A stretch of DNA of 64,000 bases, taken from positions 3,100,001 to 3,164,000 of the forward strand of contig NZ_CP094494.1 of NCBI RefSeq assembly GCF_022810765.1, written 5' to 3'. The position numbers were made by a program, and so were the translations under genes. A model generated the notes under the pieces. It had not been told where the DNA came from. It saw only the letters and a list, made by a program, of their open reading frames with translations, and did not search any database. This document shows, piece by piece, positions 37,420 through 45,659 of the stretch (the first letter of the stretch is position 1; every line of letters starts with the position of its first letter). The stretch is from Winogradskyella sp. MH6 (GTDB lineage: Bacteria > Bacteroidota > Bacteroidia > Flavobacteriales > Flavobacteriaceae).

Positions 37420-37740
37420 ATGCCAAAAAGAGACTACCATAATTATTGGGTTTACATTTTAACAAATAAACCAAATGGTGTTCTTTATATTGGACTTACA
37501 GCTGGTTTAGATGATAGAATGGAACGACACGCTGATGGTAATGGTAGTTTTTTCACTTCCAAATACAGATTAAAGAGACTCGTTTATTTTGAGGAATTTC
37601 AATATGTTGGAGATGCTATCAAAAGAGAGAAACAATTGAAAAATTGGAGAAGAGATTGGAAAATTAACTTAATTGAGAAAGAAAATCCGAATTGGGATAA
37701 TCTTTGGGAAAGACTAGATTCTGAAACGAGTTCAGAATGA
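37420..37740 (+). CDS. GIY-YIG domain nuclease (UPF0213-like) whose C-terminus is encoded by a repeat
   Basis: 106 residues. GIY-YIG core: YWVYILTNKPNGVLYIGLT (about 9-27) gives the two motif tyrosines, R33 follows in DDRMERH, and the metal-binding Glu lies in AIKREKQLKNWRR; all catalytic positions appear intact. The last eight codons (LDSETSSE) and the stop are supplied by palindrome B3. Single-domain proteins of this family have no settled role. Its placement among palindromes suggests that it acts on them, like REP-associated transposases; that is inference. Confidence 0.88.
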   Translation: MPKRDYHNYWVYILTNKPNGVLYIGLTAGLDDRMERHADGNGSFFTSKYRLKRLVYFEEFQYVGDAIKREKQLKNWRRDWKINLIEKENPNWDNLWERLDSETSSE

Positions 37741-37743
37741 CAA
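37716..37743 (+). repeat. B palindrome copy 3, overlapping the GIY-YIG 3' end
   Basis: Identical to copy 1 over its full 28 bp. Provides the final codons and the TGA stop of the nuclease gene. Confidence 0.87.
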
Positions 37744-37771
37744 ATCATTGTGAATAGTTACTACTAACTTG

Positions 37772-37800
37772 TGTCATGCTGAATTTAGTTCAGCATCTTA
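37772..37800 (-). repeat. Inverted B-family palindrome (C form) copy 2
   Basis: Same stem ATGCTGAA/TTCAGCAT as C copy 1, loop TTTAG. Lies 28 bp after B3, mirroring the 29 bp spacing of B1 and C1, so B-gap-C forms a repeated unit. Confidence 0.82.
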
Positions 37801-37820
37801 CCGTTAAGGATTTTGATTTT

Positions 37821-37856
37821 AGATTCGTTCAGCTCAGGCAAGTTGAAAATGACAAG
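37821..37856 (+). repeat. Degenerate B-family copy
   Basis: Starts AGATTC and ends GAAAATGACAAG like B, but has an insertion in the centre (CAGCTCAGGCAAG) and an imperfect stem. Confidence 0.5.
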
Positions 37857-37860
37857 ACTA

Positions 37861-37899
37861 TACAAAAAAAGGCTTCCAATTAGGAAGCCTTTTTTGTAT
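37861..37899. terminator. Bidirectional terminator before the M61 peptidase gene end
   Basis: Stem AAAAAAAGGCTTCC / GGAAGCCTTTTTT with loop AATTA, T run on both strands. Ends transcription from both the GIY-YIG side and the minus-strand peptidase gene. Confidence 0.9.
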
Positions 37900-37903
37900 T
37901 ATA

Positions 37904-37926
37904 AGATCTCTGCTTTCGCAGGAATT
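37904..37926 (-). repeat. A-type palindrome, right end of cassette (inverted)
   Basis: Reverse complement of the left-end element with a few changes (AGATCTCTGCTTTCGCAGGAA). It ends 2 bp before the peptidase stop codon. Confidence 0.75.
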
Positions 37927-37928
37927 GA

Positions 37929-39818
37929 TTACCCTTTCAACCAAGCTTGTCTTAAAGCTTTTTGTGCTTCTGTAGCGTTTTCATCTTCTACTAAAGATTC
38001 ACTTTTAGCAGTTGCTTTACCTAATGTACCTTTTAAAACAACAGCTTCCCCATTACGTTCTAAATCTAAGCTATACTCCATGCCTTCTTGCCAGCCGTAC
38101 ATGCCACCAATAACTTGTTGTGCATTTTCTAGCGTTAAATCTTTACCGTTAACTTTTTTGATGATATCGCCAGCTTGCACTCCTTGAGATGCCCAAAATG
38201 AATTCTGTAATGCCATTGGCGAAAAGAAAATACCTTTGTTAGGATCACCATCAAAAATGATGTTTTGTCCACCTGCAAAAATGTAGTTTGTTGGTACTTC
38301 AGTTTCACCCAGGGTTAAACCAACCATTTCAAAAAACTCGTTATAGTTAATTGGTACATCACCTTCAACATGTGTTTTTAAGAACTCGCCAACGCTAGGA
38401 TATGTCATTTCAGTAATCTCTGCAATGATTTTGTCATCATCAAAAGGTTTTTCTTTACCATATTTAGCAGACAATTCTTTCATTAAAGACAACATGCTTC
38501 TATTACCATCGCTTTCTTTTCGCATTAAAATATCGATACACATACCGATTAAAGCCCCTTTCATGTATACATTATAGTAATTATGTGCATATGGCTCTTC
38601 TAGCACGTTTTCACTCATTACAGTAAAACTCATGGCATCATCCAAATTTTTAGATGTTGCTATTTTACCCATCATAGTGCTGTAAAAATCAGTTGGCTCA
38701 ATTAAACCTTCATAAACCTGAAAGTGTTGTGCAAAATACTCAGTTACACCTTCGTACATCCATAAATGCTTAGAGAATGTTGGTTTGTTATAATCGAAAT
38801 AATGTACATCTTCTGAGTGTACAGATAATGGTGTTACAATATGAAAGAACTCATGTGCTACAACATCTATAATAGAAGCTGCCAAGCCTTCTTTACTTGA
38901 AGATTCTGGTAACACAACTACTGTAGATGTATGGTGCTCTAAAGCTCCCATACCTTTTGGCGCTGTATCAGAACCGTCTGATAAGTATAAATAGATGTCG
39001 TAACGTGCTGTACTGTTAACATCGCCTAAATACTTCTTTTGTGCCTGCATCATTTTATAAACCGTTTCTTTTTGGCTCGCTGCAGTGTGCACTTTGTTTG
39101 GTGAAAATACACTTAATACAATTTTAATGTCACCAACCATAAACTCTTCAACATCTAGCTTACCATACATCATAGGGTTGTCGGTAATTTCAAAATAACG
39201 TTGTGCAAAATAACTGCTGGTTATAGACTTTCCGTCTGCACTAGACTTCATGCCTCTGTCTTCTAAAGCTGAAGTTCTTACAAAGGTTGCTGGCGCAGTA
39301 ACATCTAAAGCATATTGATTGTTTTTTAAAGAATCGAAATAACCAATAAATCCATGAAGATTTAATACATAATTGTCTTCTTCAATATTTGTTCCAGCTG
39401 GTGAGAATGGGTTTTCACCACCTATGCCACCTGTAGATTCAATATCAAAAGTATCATTAACGTAGTAGGTTAATTTGTCTAAATTGGTAGCATCTGCAAT
39501 CGTCCAAGTGTTGGTATCTACTTTAGTTACTTTAAGCTCATTACCTTTATAATCTAAAGCTTTCATACCTTCTACATACTTACCGAAATCACTAACAGAA
39601 TATGTTCCTTGTACTACTCGAGGCAATCTGTACGTTACCGTTTCTGTGGTAAAACGACCAGGATTAATAGTTACTGGCACTTTATCATCTACCACTGCTG
39701 TTAAATCTAAAGCAGTTTCGATAGGATTATTAACTGCTAAATCATCTACTTTTGGCTTGGCTGAACCACAACCTACCAAAATTACACTTAAGCCCAAAAC
39801 GGCTAAATAGTTCTTCAT
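37929..39818 (-). CDS. M61 family lipoprotein peptidase with PDZ domain
   Basis: 629 residues. Signal peptide with lipobox LVGC, so membrane-anchored. N-terminal beta domain, then the zinc site VVAHEFFH (H322, E323, H326) with the third ligand Glu in WMYEGVTEYF, followed by a C-terminal PDZ domain (about 510-600, SQGVQAGDIIKKVNGKDL). The family (glycyl aminopeptidase-like) cleaves peptides in the periplasm or at the surface. A -7 box TAGATTTG lies at 39858-39851. Confidence 0.9.
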   Translation of the reverse strand: MKNYLAVLGLSVILVGCGSAKPKVDDLAVNNPIETALDLTAVVDDKVPVTINPGRFTTETVTYRLPRVVQGTYSVSDFGKYVEGMKALDYKGNELKVTKVDTNTWTIADATNLDKLTYYVNDTFDIESTGGIGGENPFSPAGTNIEEDNYVLNLHGFIGYFDSLKNNQYALDVTAPATFVRTSALEDRGMKSSADGKSITSSYFAQRYFEITDNPMMYGKLDVEEFMVGDIKIVLSVFSPNKVHTAASQKETVYKMMQAQKKYLGDVNSTARYDIYLYLSDGSDTAPKGMGALEHHTSTVVVLPESSSKEGLAASIIDVVAHEFFHIVTPLSVHSEDVHYFDYNKPTFSKHLWMYEGVTEYFAQHFQVYEGLIEPTDFYSTMMGKIATSKNLDDAMSFTVMSENVLEEPYAHNYYNVYMKGALIGMCIDILMRKESDGNRSMLSLMKELSAKYGKEKPFDDDKIIAEITEMTYPSVGEFLKTHVEGDVPINYNEFFEMVGLTLGETEVPTNYIFAGGQNIIFDGDPNKGIFFSPMALQNSFWASQGVQAGDIIKKVNGKDLTLENAQQVIGGMYGWQEGMEYSLDLERNGEAVVLKGTLGKATAKSESLVEDENATEAQKALRQAWLKG

Positions 39819-39850
39819 GAATAATTATTTTATTTTTTTTACGAGACGCA

Positions 39851-39858
39851 CAAATCTA
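39851..39858 (-). promoter_or_regulatory. -7 box TAGATTTG for the M61 peptidase gene
   Basis: Exact TAnnTTTG about 33 bp before the ATG on the minus strand. No clear -33 box. Confidence 0.45.
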
Positions 39859-39904
39859 CAATCTGTTACCACTTTAAGTCTAAAGGTTTTGTTAAATTCG
39901 TAGC

Positions 39905-40912
39905 ATGTCTCAGCCACTAGTCAGCATTTTAATTCCTTTTAAAAATACCGAAGCCTTTATTTCTGAATGTGTTACTTCTATCATTAGCCAAACTTACACC
40001 AATTGGGAAGCTATTTTTGTAAATGATCATTCTGATGATGCATCTTACACTATTGTTGAAAAATTTTCAGAAAATGATGACCGAATTCAACTTTACAACA
40101 ACAAACACGAAGGTATAATTTCTGCACTCCAAACAGCATTTAACAACTGTAAAGGCGATTATATTACCAGAATGGATAGCGATGATATAATGACCAAAAA
40201 CAGACTTGAAGTAATGCTGAATAGTCTTTTAAAATATGGCAAACATCACCTTGCTGTTGGGCAAGTAAAGTATTTTAGAACTGATGGCATTAGTAATGGT
40301 TATGCACGCTACGAACATTGGCTTAATGGGCTTACCGAAAAAGGAAATAACTATTCTGAAATTTACAAAGAGTGCGTAATTCCATCACCTTGTTGGATGC
40401 TACATCGTGATGATTTTGTAGAATGTGAAGGTTTTGAGCCTAACCGTTATCCTGAAGATTATGATTTAACGTTTCGGTTTTACAGAGCAAAATATAAATG
40501 TATTCCTTGCGACAAAGTACTACTCCATTGGCGCGATTACAGTACACGAACGTCCAGAACGCACGAGCATTATGCTGCAAATTACTTTTTAGACATAAAA
40601 TTACACTACTTCTTAGAGCTAGATTACAAACCCGAAAGAACTTTAGTTGTTTGGGGAGCAGGAAAAAAAGGAAAAACTTTAGCTAAACTCTTAATTGAAA
40701 ATGATATTTCGTTTTACTGGATTTGTAATAACAAAAAGAAAATAGGCAAAGAAATTTACGGACAAGAGTTATTAGAATACAAATACATAGAACAACTCAA
40801 TCTTCCTCAAAGTATTATTACCGTTGCTAATGAAGAAGCACAAAAAGACATAAAACAGTATTACAAAAAGCTAAACATGCAGACTATGACTGATTATTTT
40901 TTCTTTTGTTAA
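39905..40912 (+). CDS. Glycosyltransferase family 2 with C-terminal Rossmann-like extension
   Basis: 335 residues. GT-A domain (1-230): VSILIPFKNTEAFISECVTS, FVNDHSDD and the DXD-type RMDSDD, then SPCWMLHRDDF and YPEDYDLTFRFY. The last 100 residues start TLVVWGAGKKGKTLAKLL, a nucleotide-binding Rossmann pattern not usual in GT2 enzymes. It stands alone, away from the two polysaccharide clusters. Substrate unknown. Confidence 0.85.
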   Translation: MSQPLVSILIPFKNTEAFISECVTSIISQTYTNWEAIFVNDHSDDASYTIVEKFSENDDRIQLYNNKHEGIISALQTAFNNCKGDYITRMDSDDIMTKNRLEVMLNSLLKYGKHHLAVGQVKYFRTDGISNGYARYEHWLNGLTEKGNNYSEIYKECVIPSPCWMLHRDDFVECEGFEPNRYPEDYDLTFRFYRAKYKCIPCDKVLLHWRDYSTRTSRTHEHYAANYFLDIKLHYFLELDYKPERTLVVWGAGKKGKTLAKLLIENDISFYWICNNKKKIGKEIYGQELLEYKYIEQLNLPQSIITVANEEAQKDIKQYYKKLNMQTMTDYFFFC

Positions 40913-40952
40913 ATTTCTCAAAAGCGCATTACCGTTATCCTATATCATTTTC

Positions 40953-40960
40953 TATATTTG
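40953..40960 (+). promoter_or_regulatory. -7 box TATATTTG for the BatA-like operon
   Basis: Exact consensus, 28 bp before the ATG at 40989. Confidence 0.5.
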
Positions 40961-40988
40961 AAACAATTAAAAAAGCTTTACACTAGGA

Positions 40989-42914
40989 ATGCAGTTTAAA
41001 CATCCCGAATTACTTTACGCACTTTTTTTACTGATAGTTCCTATACTTATTCATCTATTTCAGTTACGCCGTTTTCAGAAAGTACAATTTACCAACGTAA
41101 AATTCTTAAAAGCCGTAAAACTGCAAACCCGTAAAAGCTCACAATTAAAAAAGTGGTTAACATTACTTACTAGAATGTTGTTGTTGGCTTGCGCCATTAT
41201 TGCGTTTGCCCAACCATTTATACCAAATACTGAAGATTTTAATGAAGCACAAGAAACCGTTGTGTATCTGGATAATTCATACAGTATGCAGGCCACAGGT
41301 AAAAACGGAAGCTTGTTAAATGAGGCCATTCAGGATATAATAAACAACTTTCCTGAGGATGAAAAAATAAGTTTGTTTACTAATACGCAAACCTTTAGAA
41401 ACACAAGTTTAAAGGCTTTAAAAAATGATTTAATTCAATTAGAGCACTCACCTACGCAACTAAATTATGATGCGCTTTTTATTAAAGGAAAAGAATTGTT
41501 TTCTAAAGATAAATCCTCTTCCAAAAACCTGATTTTAATTTCAGATTTTCAGCAAAAAGGCAATCCTGTTACGTTTGAAACCGACAGTACGATTAATCTT
41601 AAGTTGGTTCAACCAAAATCTGCATTAGTTTCTAATGTGAGTATAGATAGTGTTTATATTGCGAATTCTAATTCCGAAACTTTAGACTTAAATGTAAAAC
41701 TATCCAATCAAGGTGAAGCTATTGATAATATTACAGTTTCCTTATTTAATGATGACGTGTTATTAGCAAAAAATGCTGTTAACATAAGCGAAAGTTCTGA
41801 AGCTACATTTTCGGTTTCTAACAATGCCGTAATTAATGGAAAATTAGTGATTGAAGATGCAGGTTTGCAATACGATAATAGCTTTTATTTCAATATTAAT
41901 TCTAAACCAAAAATTAAAGTTCTTGCCATAAACGAAAATACTGATGATAATTTCTTAAAACGCATCTATACAGATGATGAATTTGAGTATAATTCTTTTA
42001 AAATAAACAACCTTAATTTCAATTTAATTCCGGACCAAAATTTAATTATTTTAAATGAGCTAGAGGCTATTTCTGATGCTTTAAAAACAGCTCTTGTTTC
42101 TTTTAAAACTGACGGAGGATACATTTTAACTATTCCTTCAAAAGAAATAAATTTAAAGGCTTACAATCAGTTGTTTAAAACTATTAATTTACCTCAATAC
42201 AATTCTCTAAGCAGTCAACAAAAACGTATCACTACAATTAACTATAATCATCCGCTTTTAGCCAATGCATTTTATTCTAAAGTTAGTAATTTTCAGTATC
42301 CAAAAGTAGAATCTTCATATAGTTTTTCTTCCAATGCAAATAGTGTATTGTCTTATGAAAATGGTAATGCTTTCCTAATAGGAAATAATGGTGTTTATTC
42401 GTTTTCGAGTGCCCTAAATGATGACAACTCTAACTTTAAAAATTCGCCTTTAATAGTTCCTGTACTATATAATATAGGTAAGCAAAGTTTAAAGTTACCA
42501 CGGTTGTATTATACTATTGGTCAACCAAATTCAATTGCCATAAATGCTGCTTTAGGACAAGATGATATTTTAACGCTTGGCACGGATGAGAACACTGTAA
42601 TTCCATTACAAAAAACGTTTAGTAAAACAGTGGTTTTAGAAACCGCTGATTACCCTGAAAATGCAGGTGTTTTTATCGTTAAAAATGAATCTGAAGTAAT
42701 ACAAAGCCTAAGTTTTAACTATAATAGAGAAGAAAGCAACTTAAGTTATTTAGACATTAAGAACAATACTAATGTTTCAGTAAACGAAAGTTTAGCCACA
42801 ACTATAAACGACATAAAAAGTAGCTCAACTATTAATGCACTATGGAAATGGTTTGTTATTTTTGCGCTAGTATTTTTAATAATAGAGATACTTCTACTAA
42901 AATATCTTAAATGA
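40989..42914 (+). CDS. BatA-domain / vWA membrane protein
   Basis: 641 residues. The N-terminal BatA segment has two membrane helices (MQFKHPELLYALFLLIVPIL; LTRMLLLACAIIAFAQP). A von Willebrand A domain follows, with MIDAS motif DNSYSM (about 94-99), a long extracytoplasmic region, and a final membrane helix (about 617-638). The aerotolerance-type naming is historical; function is unknown. First of four linked genes; its stop overlaps the next start (ATGA). Confidence 0.87.
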   Translation: MQFKHPELLYALFLLIVPILIHLFQLRRFQKVQFTNVKFLKAVKLQTRKSSQLKKWLTLLTRMLLLACAIIAFAQPFIPNTEDFNEAQETVVYLDNSYSMQATGKNGSLLNEAIQDIINNFPEDEKISLFTNTQTFRNTSLKALKNDLIQLEHSPTQLNYDALFIKGKELFSKDKSSSKNLILISDFQQKGNPVTFETDSTINLKLVQPKSALVSNVSIDSVYIANSNSETLDLNVKLSNQGEAIDNITVSLFNDDVLLAKNAVNISESSEATFSVSNNAVINGKLVIEDAGLQYDNSFYFNINSKPKIKVLAINENTDDNFLKRIYTDDEFEYNSFKINNLNFNLIPDQNLIILNELEAISDALKTALVSFKTDGGYILTIPSKEINLKAYNQLFKTINLPQYNSLSSQQKRITTINYNHPLLANAFYSKVSNFQYPKVESSYSFSSNANSVLSYENGNAFLIGNNGVYSFSSALNDDNSNFKNSPLIVPVLYNIGKQSLKLPRLYYTIGQPNSIAINAALGQDDILTLGTDENTVIPLQKTFSKTVVLETADYPENAGVFIVKNESEVIQSLSFNYNREESNLSYLDIKNNTNVSVNESLATTINDIKSSSTINALWKWFVIFALVFLIIEILLLKYLK

Positions 42915-44164
42915 ACGCACTCATAAAATCTGCCACCATCGTTGATTCTAAAAGTGAATTTCACAACGACACAGTAGATATTTTAATTGAAAAAGGACGC
43001 ATTTCTAAGATTTCTAAACGCATTTCTAATCCTGATAATTACAAAGAAATTAAACTAGATAACCTCCACGTTTCTCAAGGCTGGTTTGACAGTAGTGTTT
43101 CTTTTGGAGAACCTGGATATGAAGAACGTGAAACTATAGAAAACGGACTAAAAACTGCTGCTGAGTCAGGTTTTACTGCCGTAGCGCTTAATGCAAATTC
43201 CAATCCTGTAATAGATAGTTTTGCAGATATTACTCTGGTCAAAGCAAAAGCACAAAACAAAGCCACCAGTCTCTATCCTATTGGTGCTTTAACAAAAGCT
43301 AGCAATAGTACTGATCTGGCTGAGTTATTTGATATGAAAAATGCAGGAGCGGTAGCTTTCTATGATTATCAGAAACCTATTTCCAACCCAAACCTTATAA
43401 AGATTGCCCTGCAATATGCGAGTAATTTTGACGGTTTAGTATTGTCTTTTCCTCAAGAATCAAAGATTTCTGGTTTAGGTGTGGTTAACGAAAATATAAA
43501 CAGTACACGTTTAGGTTTAAAAGGAAATCCCGGTTTAGCAGAAGAATTGCAAGTTGCCAGAGATTTATTCCTTCTAGAATATACCGAAGGTAAACTACAT
43601 ATACCAACGATATCTACGGCTAAATCTGTAGAACTCATTAGAGATGCAAAAGCCAAAAAACTTAATGTGACTTGTAGTGTAGCGATACACAATTTAGTAT
43701 TAACAGATGATAACCTAGAAGGATTTGATACCAGATATAAGGTTTTACCTCCACTAAGAACACAAAACGATTGTGATGCTTTAATTGAAGGACTAAAGGA
43801 CGGAACAATAGATATGGTTACCACAGACCACAACCCAATTGATATAGAAGCTAAAAAAGTAGAATTTGACCATGCAAAATACGGAACCATAGGTTTAGAA
43901 TCAGCATTTGGTGCTTTGCAGACTGTATTTACCACAAAGAAAACGGTTAGTTTGCTTACTCAAGGCAAAGCTAGATTTGGTATACCCGAAAACTCAATAA
44001 ACATTGGTGAAGTTGCTAATTTAAGTTTATTCAATCCTGACGATAAATATCAATTCAATAAAGAGAATATAACTTCAAAATCTAAAAACAGTGCTTTTCT
44101 AGGGATGGAATTAAAAGGAAAAGTTTACGGTGTTATTGCAAATAATAAAGTGGTTATCAAATAA
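42911..44164 (+). CDS. Dihydroorotase homologue lacking metal ligands
   Basis: 417 residues with the full amidohydrolase TIM-barrel outline of a PyrC-type dihydroorotase. Key residues are changed: the usual DxHxHxREPG is D60-SSVSFGEPG (both His and Arg lost), the HxxHxST-type strand reads HIPTIST (second His to Thr), and TDHxPH reads TDHNPID (last His lost). The zinc site cannot form as in active enzymes, so it is probably non-catalytic, perhaps a structural partner of carbamoyltransferase (as PyrC' in some bacteria) or a diverged enzyme. It overlaps the BatA gene by 4 bp and the next gene by 1 bp. Confidence 0.85.
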   Translation: MNALIKSATIVDSKSEFHNDTVDILIEKGRISKISKRISNPDNYKEIKLDNLHVSQGWFDSSVSFGEPGYEERETIENGLKTAAESGFTAVALNANSNPVIDSFADITLVKAKAQNKATSLYPIGALTKASNSTDLAELFDMKNAGAVAFYDYQKPISNPNLIKIALQYASNFDGLVLSFPQESKISGLGVVNENINSTRLGLKGNPGLAEELQVARDLFLLEYTEGKLHIPTISTAKSVELIRDAKAKKLNVTCSVAIHNLVLTDDNLEGFDTRYKVLPPLRTQNDCDALIEGLKDGTIDMVTTDHNPIDIEAKKVEFDHAKYGTIGLESAFGALQTVFTTKKTVSLLTQGKARFGIPENSINIGEVANLSLFNPDDKYQFNKENITSKSKNSAFLGMELKGKVYGVIANNKVVIK

Positions 44165-44490
44165 TGAGACAACCTGAGATTAAAGACGGTAAAACCCTAG
44201 CAACCGTTGCTTACATTACTCCACTTGGTTTGCTTATTGCTATTTCTCTAAATCTTGAAAAAAAGAACCCATATATCTTTTTTCATGCAAGACAAATGAT
44301 TGGTTTAATTATTATGGTAGGTGTTTCTAACATATGCGAAAAGCATGTTAACTCTTGGTTTGGCACCGCATTATGGTTTATAACCTTTGTCTCTTGGATC
44401 TATTGTTTGATTTACGCAATTATAGGTGAATATAAATTACTTCCGTTTTTAGGTCATTATTTTCAGGATTGGTTTAAAAACTTAAAATAA
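44164..44490 (+). CDS. Small membrane protein (DUF4870/Tic20-like)
   Basis: 108 residues with three to four membrane helices (TVAYITPLGLLIAISLNL; ARQMIGLIIMVGV; LWFITFVSWIYCLIYAII). The layout, including FFHARQM before the second helix, fits the DUF4870/COG3296 group. Function unknown. The start overlaps the previous stop by one base (TAATG). Confidence 0.75.
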   Translation: MRQPEIKDGKTLATVAYITPLGLLIAISLNLEKKNPYIFFHARQMIGLIIMVGVSNICEKHVNSWFGTALWFITFVSWIYCLIYAIIGEYKLLPFLGHYFQDWFKNLK

Positions 44491-44499
44491 AACTCAAAA

Positions 44500-45147
44500 A
44501 TGACTACTGAACTACACTATATAAAAAGACCAAGTACCTTAAAAGAAAATGCTCCTTTGCTTATTATGTGTCATGGTTACGGAAGTGATGAAAATGATCT
44601 GTTCTCTTTTGCGTCAGAATTACCAGAAGAGCTCTTCATTATTTCTTTAAGAGCTCCATACGCAATGCAACCCTACGGAAATGCTTGGTATGCTATAAAT
44701 TTTGATGCCGAAAAAGGAAAATGGAGCGATAATGTACAAGCCAGACAATCTGTTGATTTAATTGCTAATTTTATTGATTATGCCTGTGAGACTTATCCTG
44801 TAGACAAAAATAATGTAACACTTTTAGGCTTTAGTCAAGGCACTATTTTAAGTTTATCTGTTGCTATGAACTACCCTGAAAAACTAAAAAATGTTGTAGC
44901 ACTTAGCGGTTATCTTAACGAAGACATTTTACCTGAAAGTATTGATAAAAGCAAGGTATCTCACTTAAACATATTTTCATCTCATGGCTATGCAGATCAG
45001 GTGATTCCTGTTGAATGGGCCAGAAAAACACCAGACTTTTTAAAAGCCTTAGGCATTAATTATGTTTACAAAGAATACCCTGTAGGACACGGAGTTGCTC
45101 CTCAGAATTTTTATGATTTTAAAGATTGGCTTAAAAATTACCTCTAG
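44500..45147 (+). CDS. Alpha/beta hydrolase, phospholipase/carboxylesterase family
   Basis: 215 residues. Nucleophile elbow GFSQG (Ser near 116), Asp in GYADQVIP and His in VGHGVAP complete the triad; LLIMCHGYGSDENDLF is the oxyanion loop. COG0400 (YpfH/EstB) type, cytoplasmic esterase. Last gene of the BatA-like operon, 9 bp after the previous stop. Its 3' end overlaps the convergent gene by 4 bp. Confidence 0.88.
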   Translation: MTTELHYIKRPSTLKENAPLLIMCHGYGSDENDLFSFASELPEELFIISLRAPYAMQPYGNAWYAINFDAEKGKWSDNVQARQSVDLIANFIDYACETYPVDKNNVTLLGFSQGTILSLSVAMNYPEKLKNVVALSGYLNEDILPESIDKSKVSHLNIFSSHGYADQVIPVEWARKTPDFLKALGINYVYKEYPVGHGVAPQNFYDFKDWLKNYL

Positions 45148-45650
45148 CCTATTTTAGGGTACATAAAGTATTCAACCAATTTGTATTTTAGGTCGTTATT
45201 TTCGTCAATATCATATTTCACAAAGATTTCTCCCCAATATTCACCATCGGTAAAATTGGCTAAAATCCATTTATGATTTACAATTCTTATCTTATTTATT
45301 AACAACTTAGAACCTGTCATAGACACAAATGGCACTATAGGATGGTCTTCGCCTTCATAATGATTGGTATCGTAAAGTCCTTCTTTAATGGCTGTAATTA
45401 ATTCATCCACATCAAACCCTTGTGCAATAAAATAATCTAGAGCATTATCGTTCCTGTCAATATTAAAATAATTCAGTTCAAAATTTTGATCTTCTAACGC
45501 TGATATCGTTTGTTCTTGAGTGGCTATAGTGTTTTTAAAGGTCTTTATATCTTTTTCGTACTTATCTAAAATATTTTTAGAATTCACATATTGAAATATG
45601 AACGCTAATGCTGAAAAAATAAACAGGTACATAAAAATTCTACTCTTCAT
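45144..45650 (-). CDS. Membrane-anchored protein of unknown function
   Basis: 168 residues. N-terminal membrane anchor (about 5-22), a short coiled coil (about 28-57, KDIKTFKNTIATQEQTISAL), then a compact domain that ends KYKLVEYFMYPKIG. No motif recognised. It follows the MBL-fold gene by 9 bp and is probably cotranscribed. Confidence 0.7.
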   Translation of the reverse strand: MKSRIFMYLFIFSALAFIFQYVNSKNILDKYEKDIKTFKNTIATQEQTISALEDQNFELNYFNIDRNDNALDYFIAQGFDVDELITAIKEGLYDTNHYEGEDHPIVPFVSMTGSKLLINKIRIVNHKWILANFTDGEYWGEIFVKYDIDENNDLKYKLVEYFMYPKIG

Positions 45651-45659
45651 ATCTATATA

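Larger units (their letters stand above)
37189..37926 (+). mobile_element. GIY-YIG nuclease cassette bounded by inverted palindromic repeats
   Basis: About 740 bp filling the whole space between two convergent genes. Its ends are A-type repeats in opposite orientation (37189-37210 and 37904-37926, sharing AATTCCTGCGAAAGCAG at the outer ends). Inside are five to six copies of a second palindrome in both orientations and one GIY-YIG nuclease gene. No transposase is present. The picture is that of a REP/BIME-type element with its own nuclease; mobility is inferred from structure only. Confidence 0.55.

Noticed and set aside
37189..37926. Repeats could be a CRISPR array
   Set aside because: Copies are in both orientations, spacers are irregular and one holds a gene; no cas genes nearby.
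37189..37926. Classical insertion sequence with terminal inverted repeats
   Set aside because: No transposase, and no clear target-site duplication at the ends; the nuclease is a GIY-YIG type.
42570..42590. TTGGCACG inside the BatA-like gene as another sigma-54 site
   Set aside because: Inside a coding region and lacks a -12 TTG at the right spacing. A similar match at 34756 was rejected for the same reason; one at about 24323 is also coding and has TTG at the wrong spacing.
43453..43935. 160-codon minus-strand frame inside the dihydroorotase homologue gene
   Set aside because: Shadow frame; the plus-strand gene has clear family similarity.
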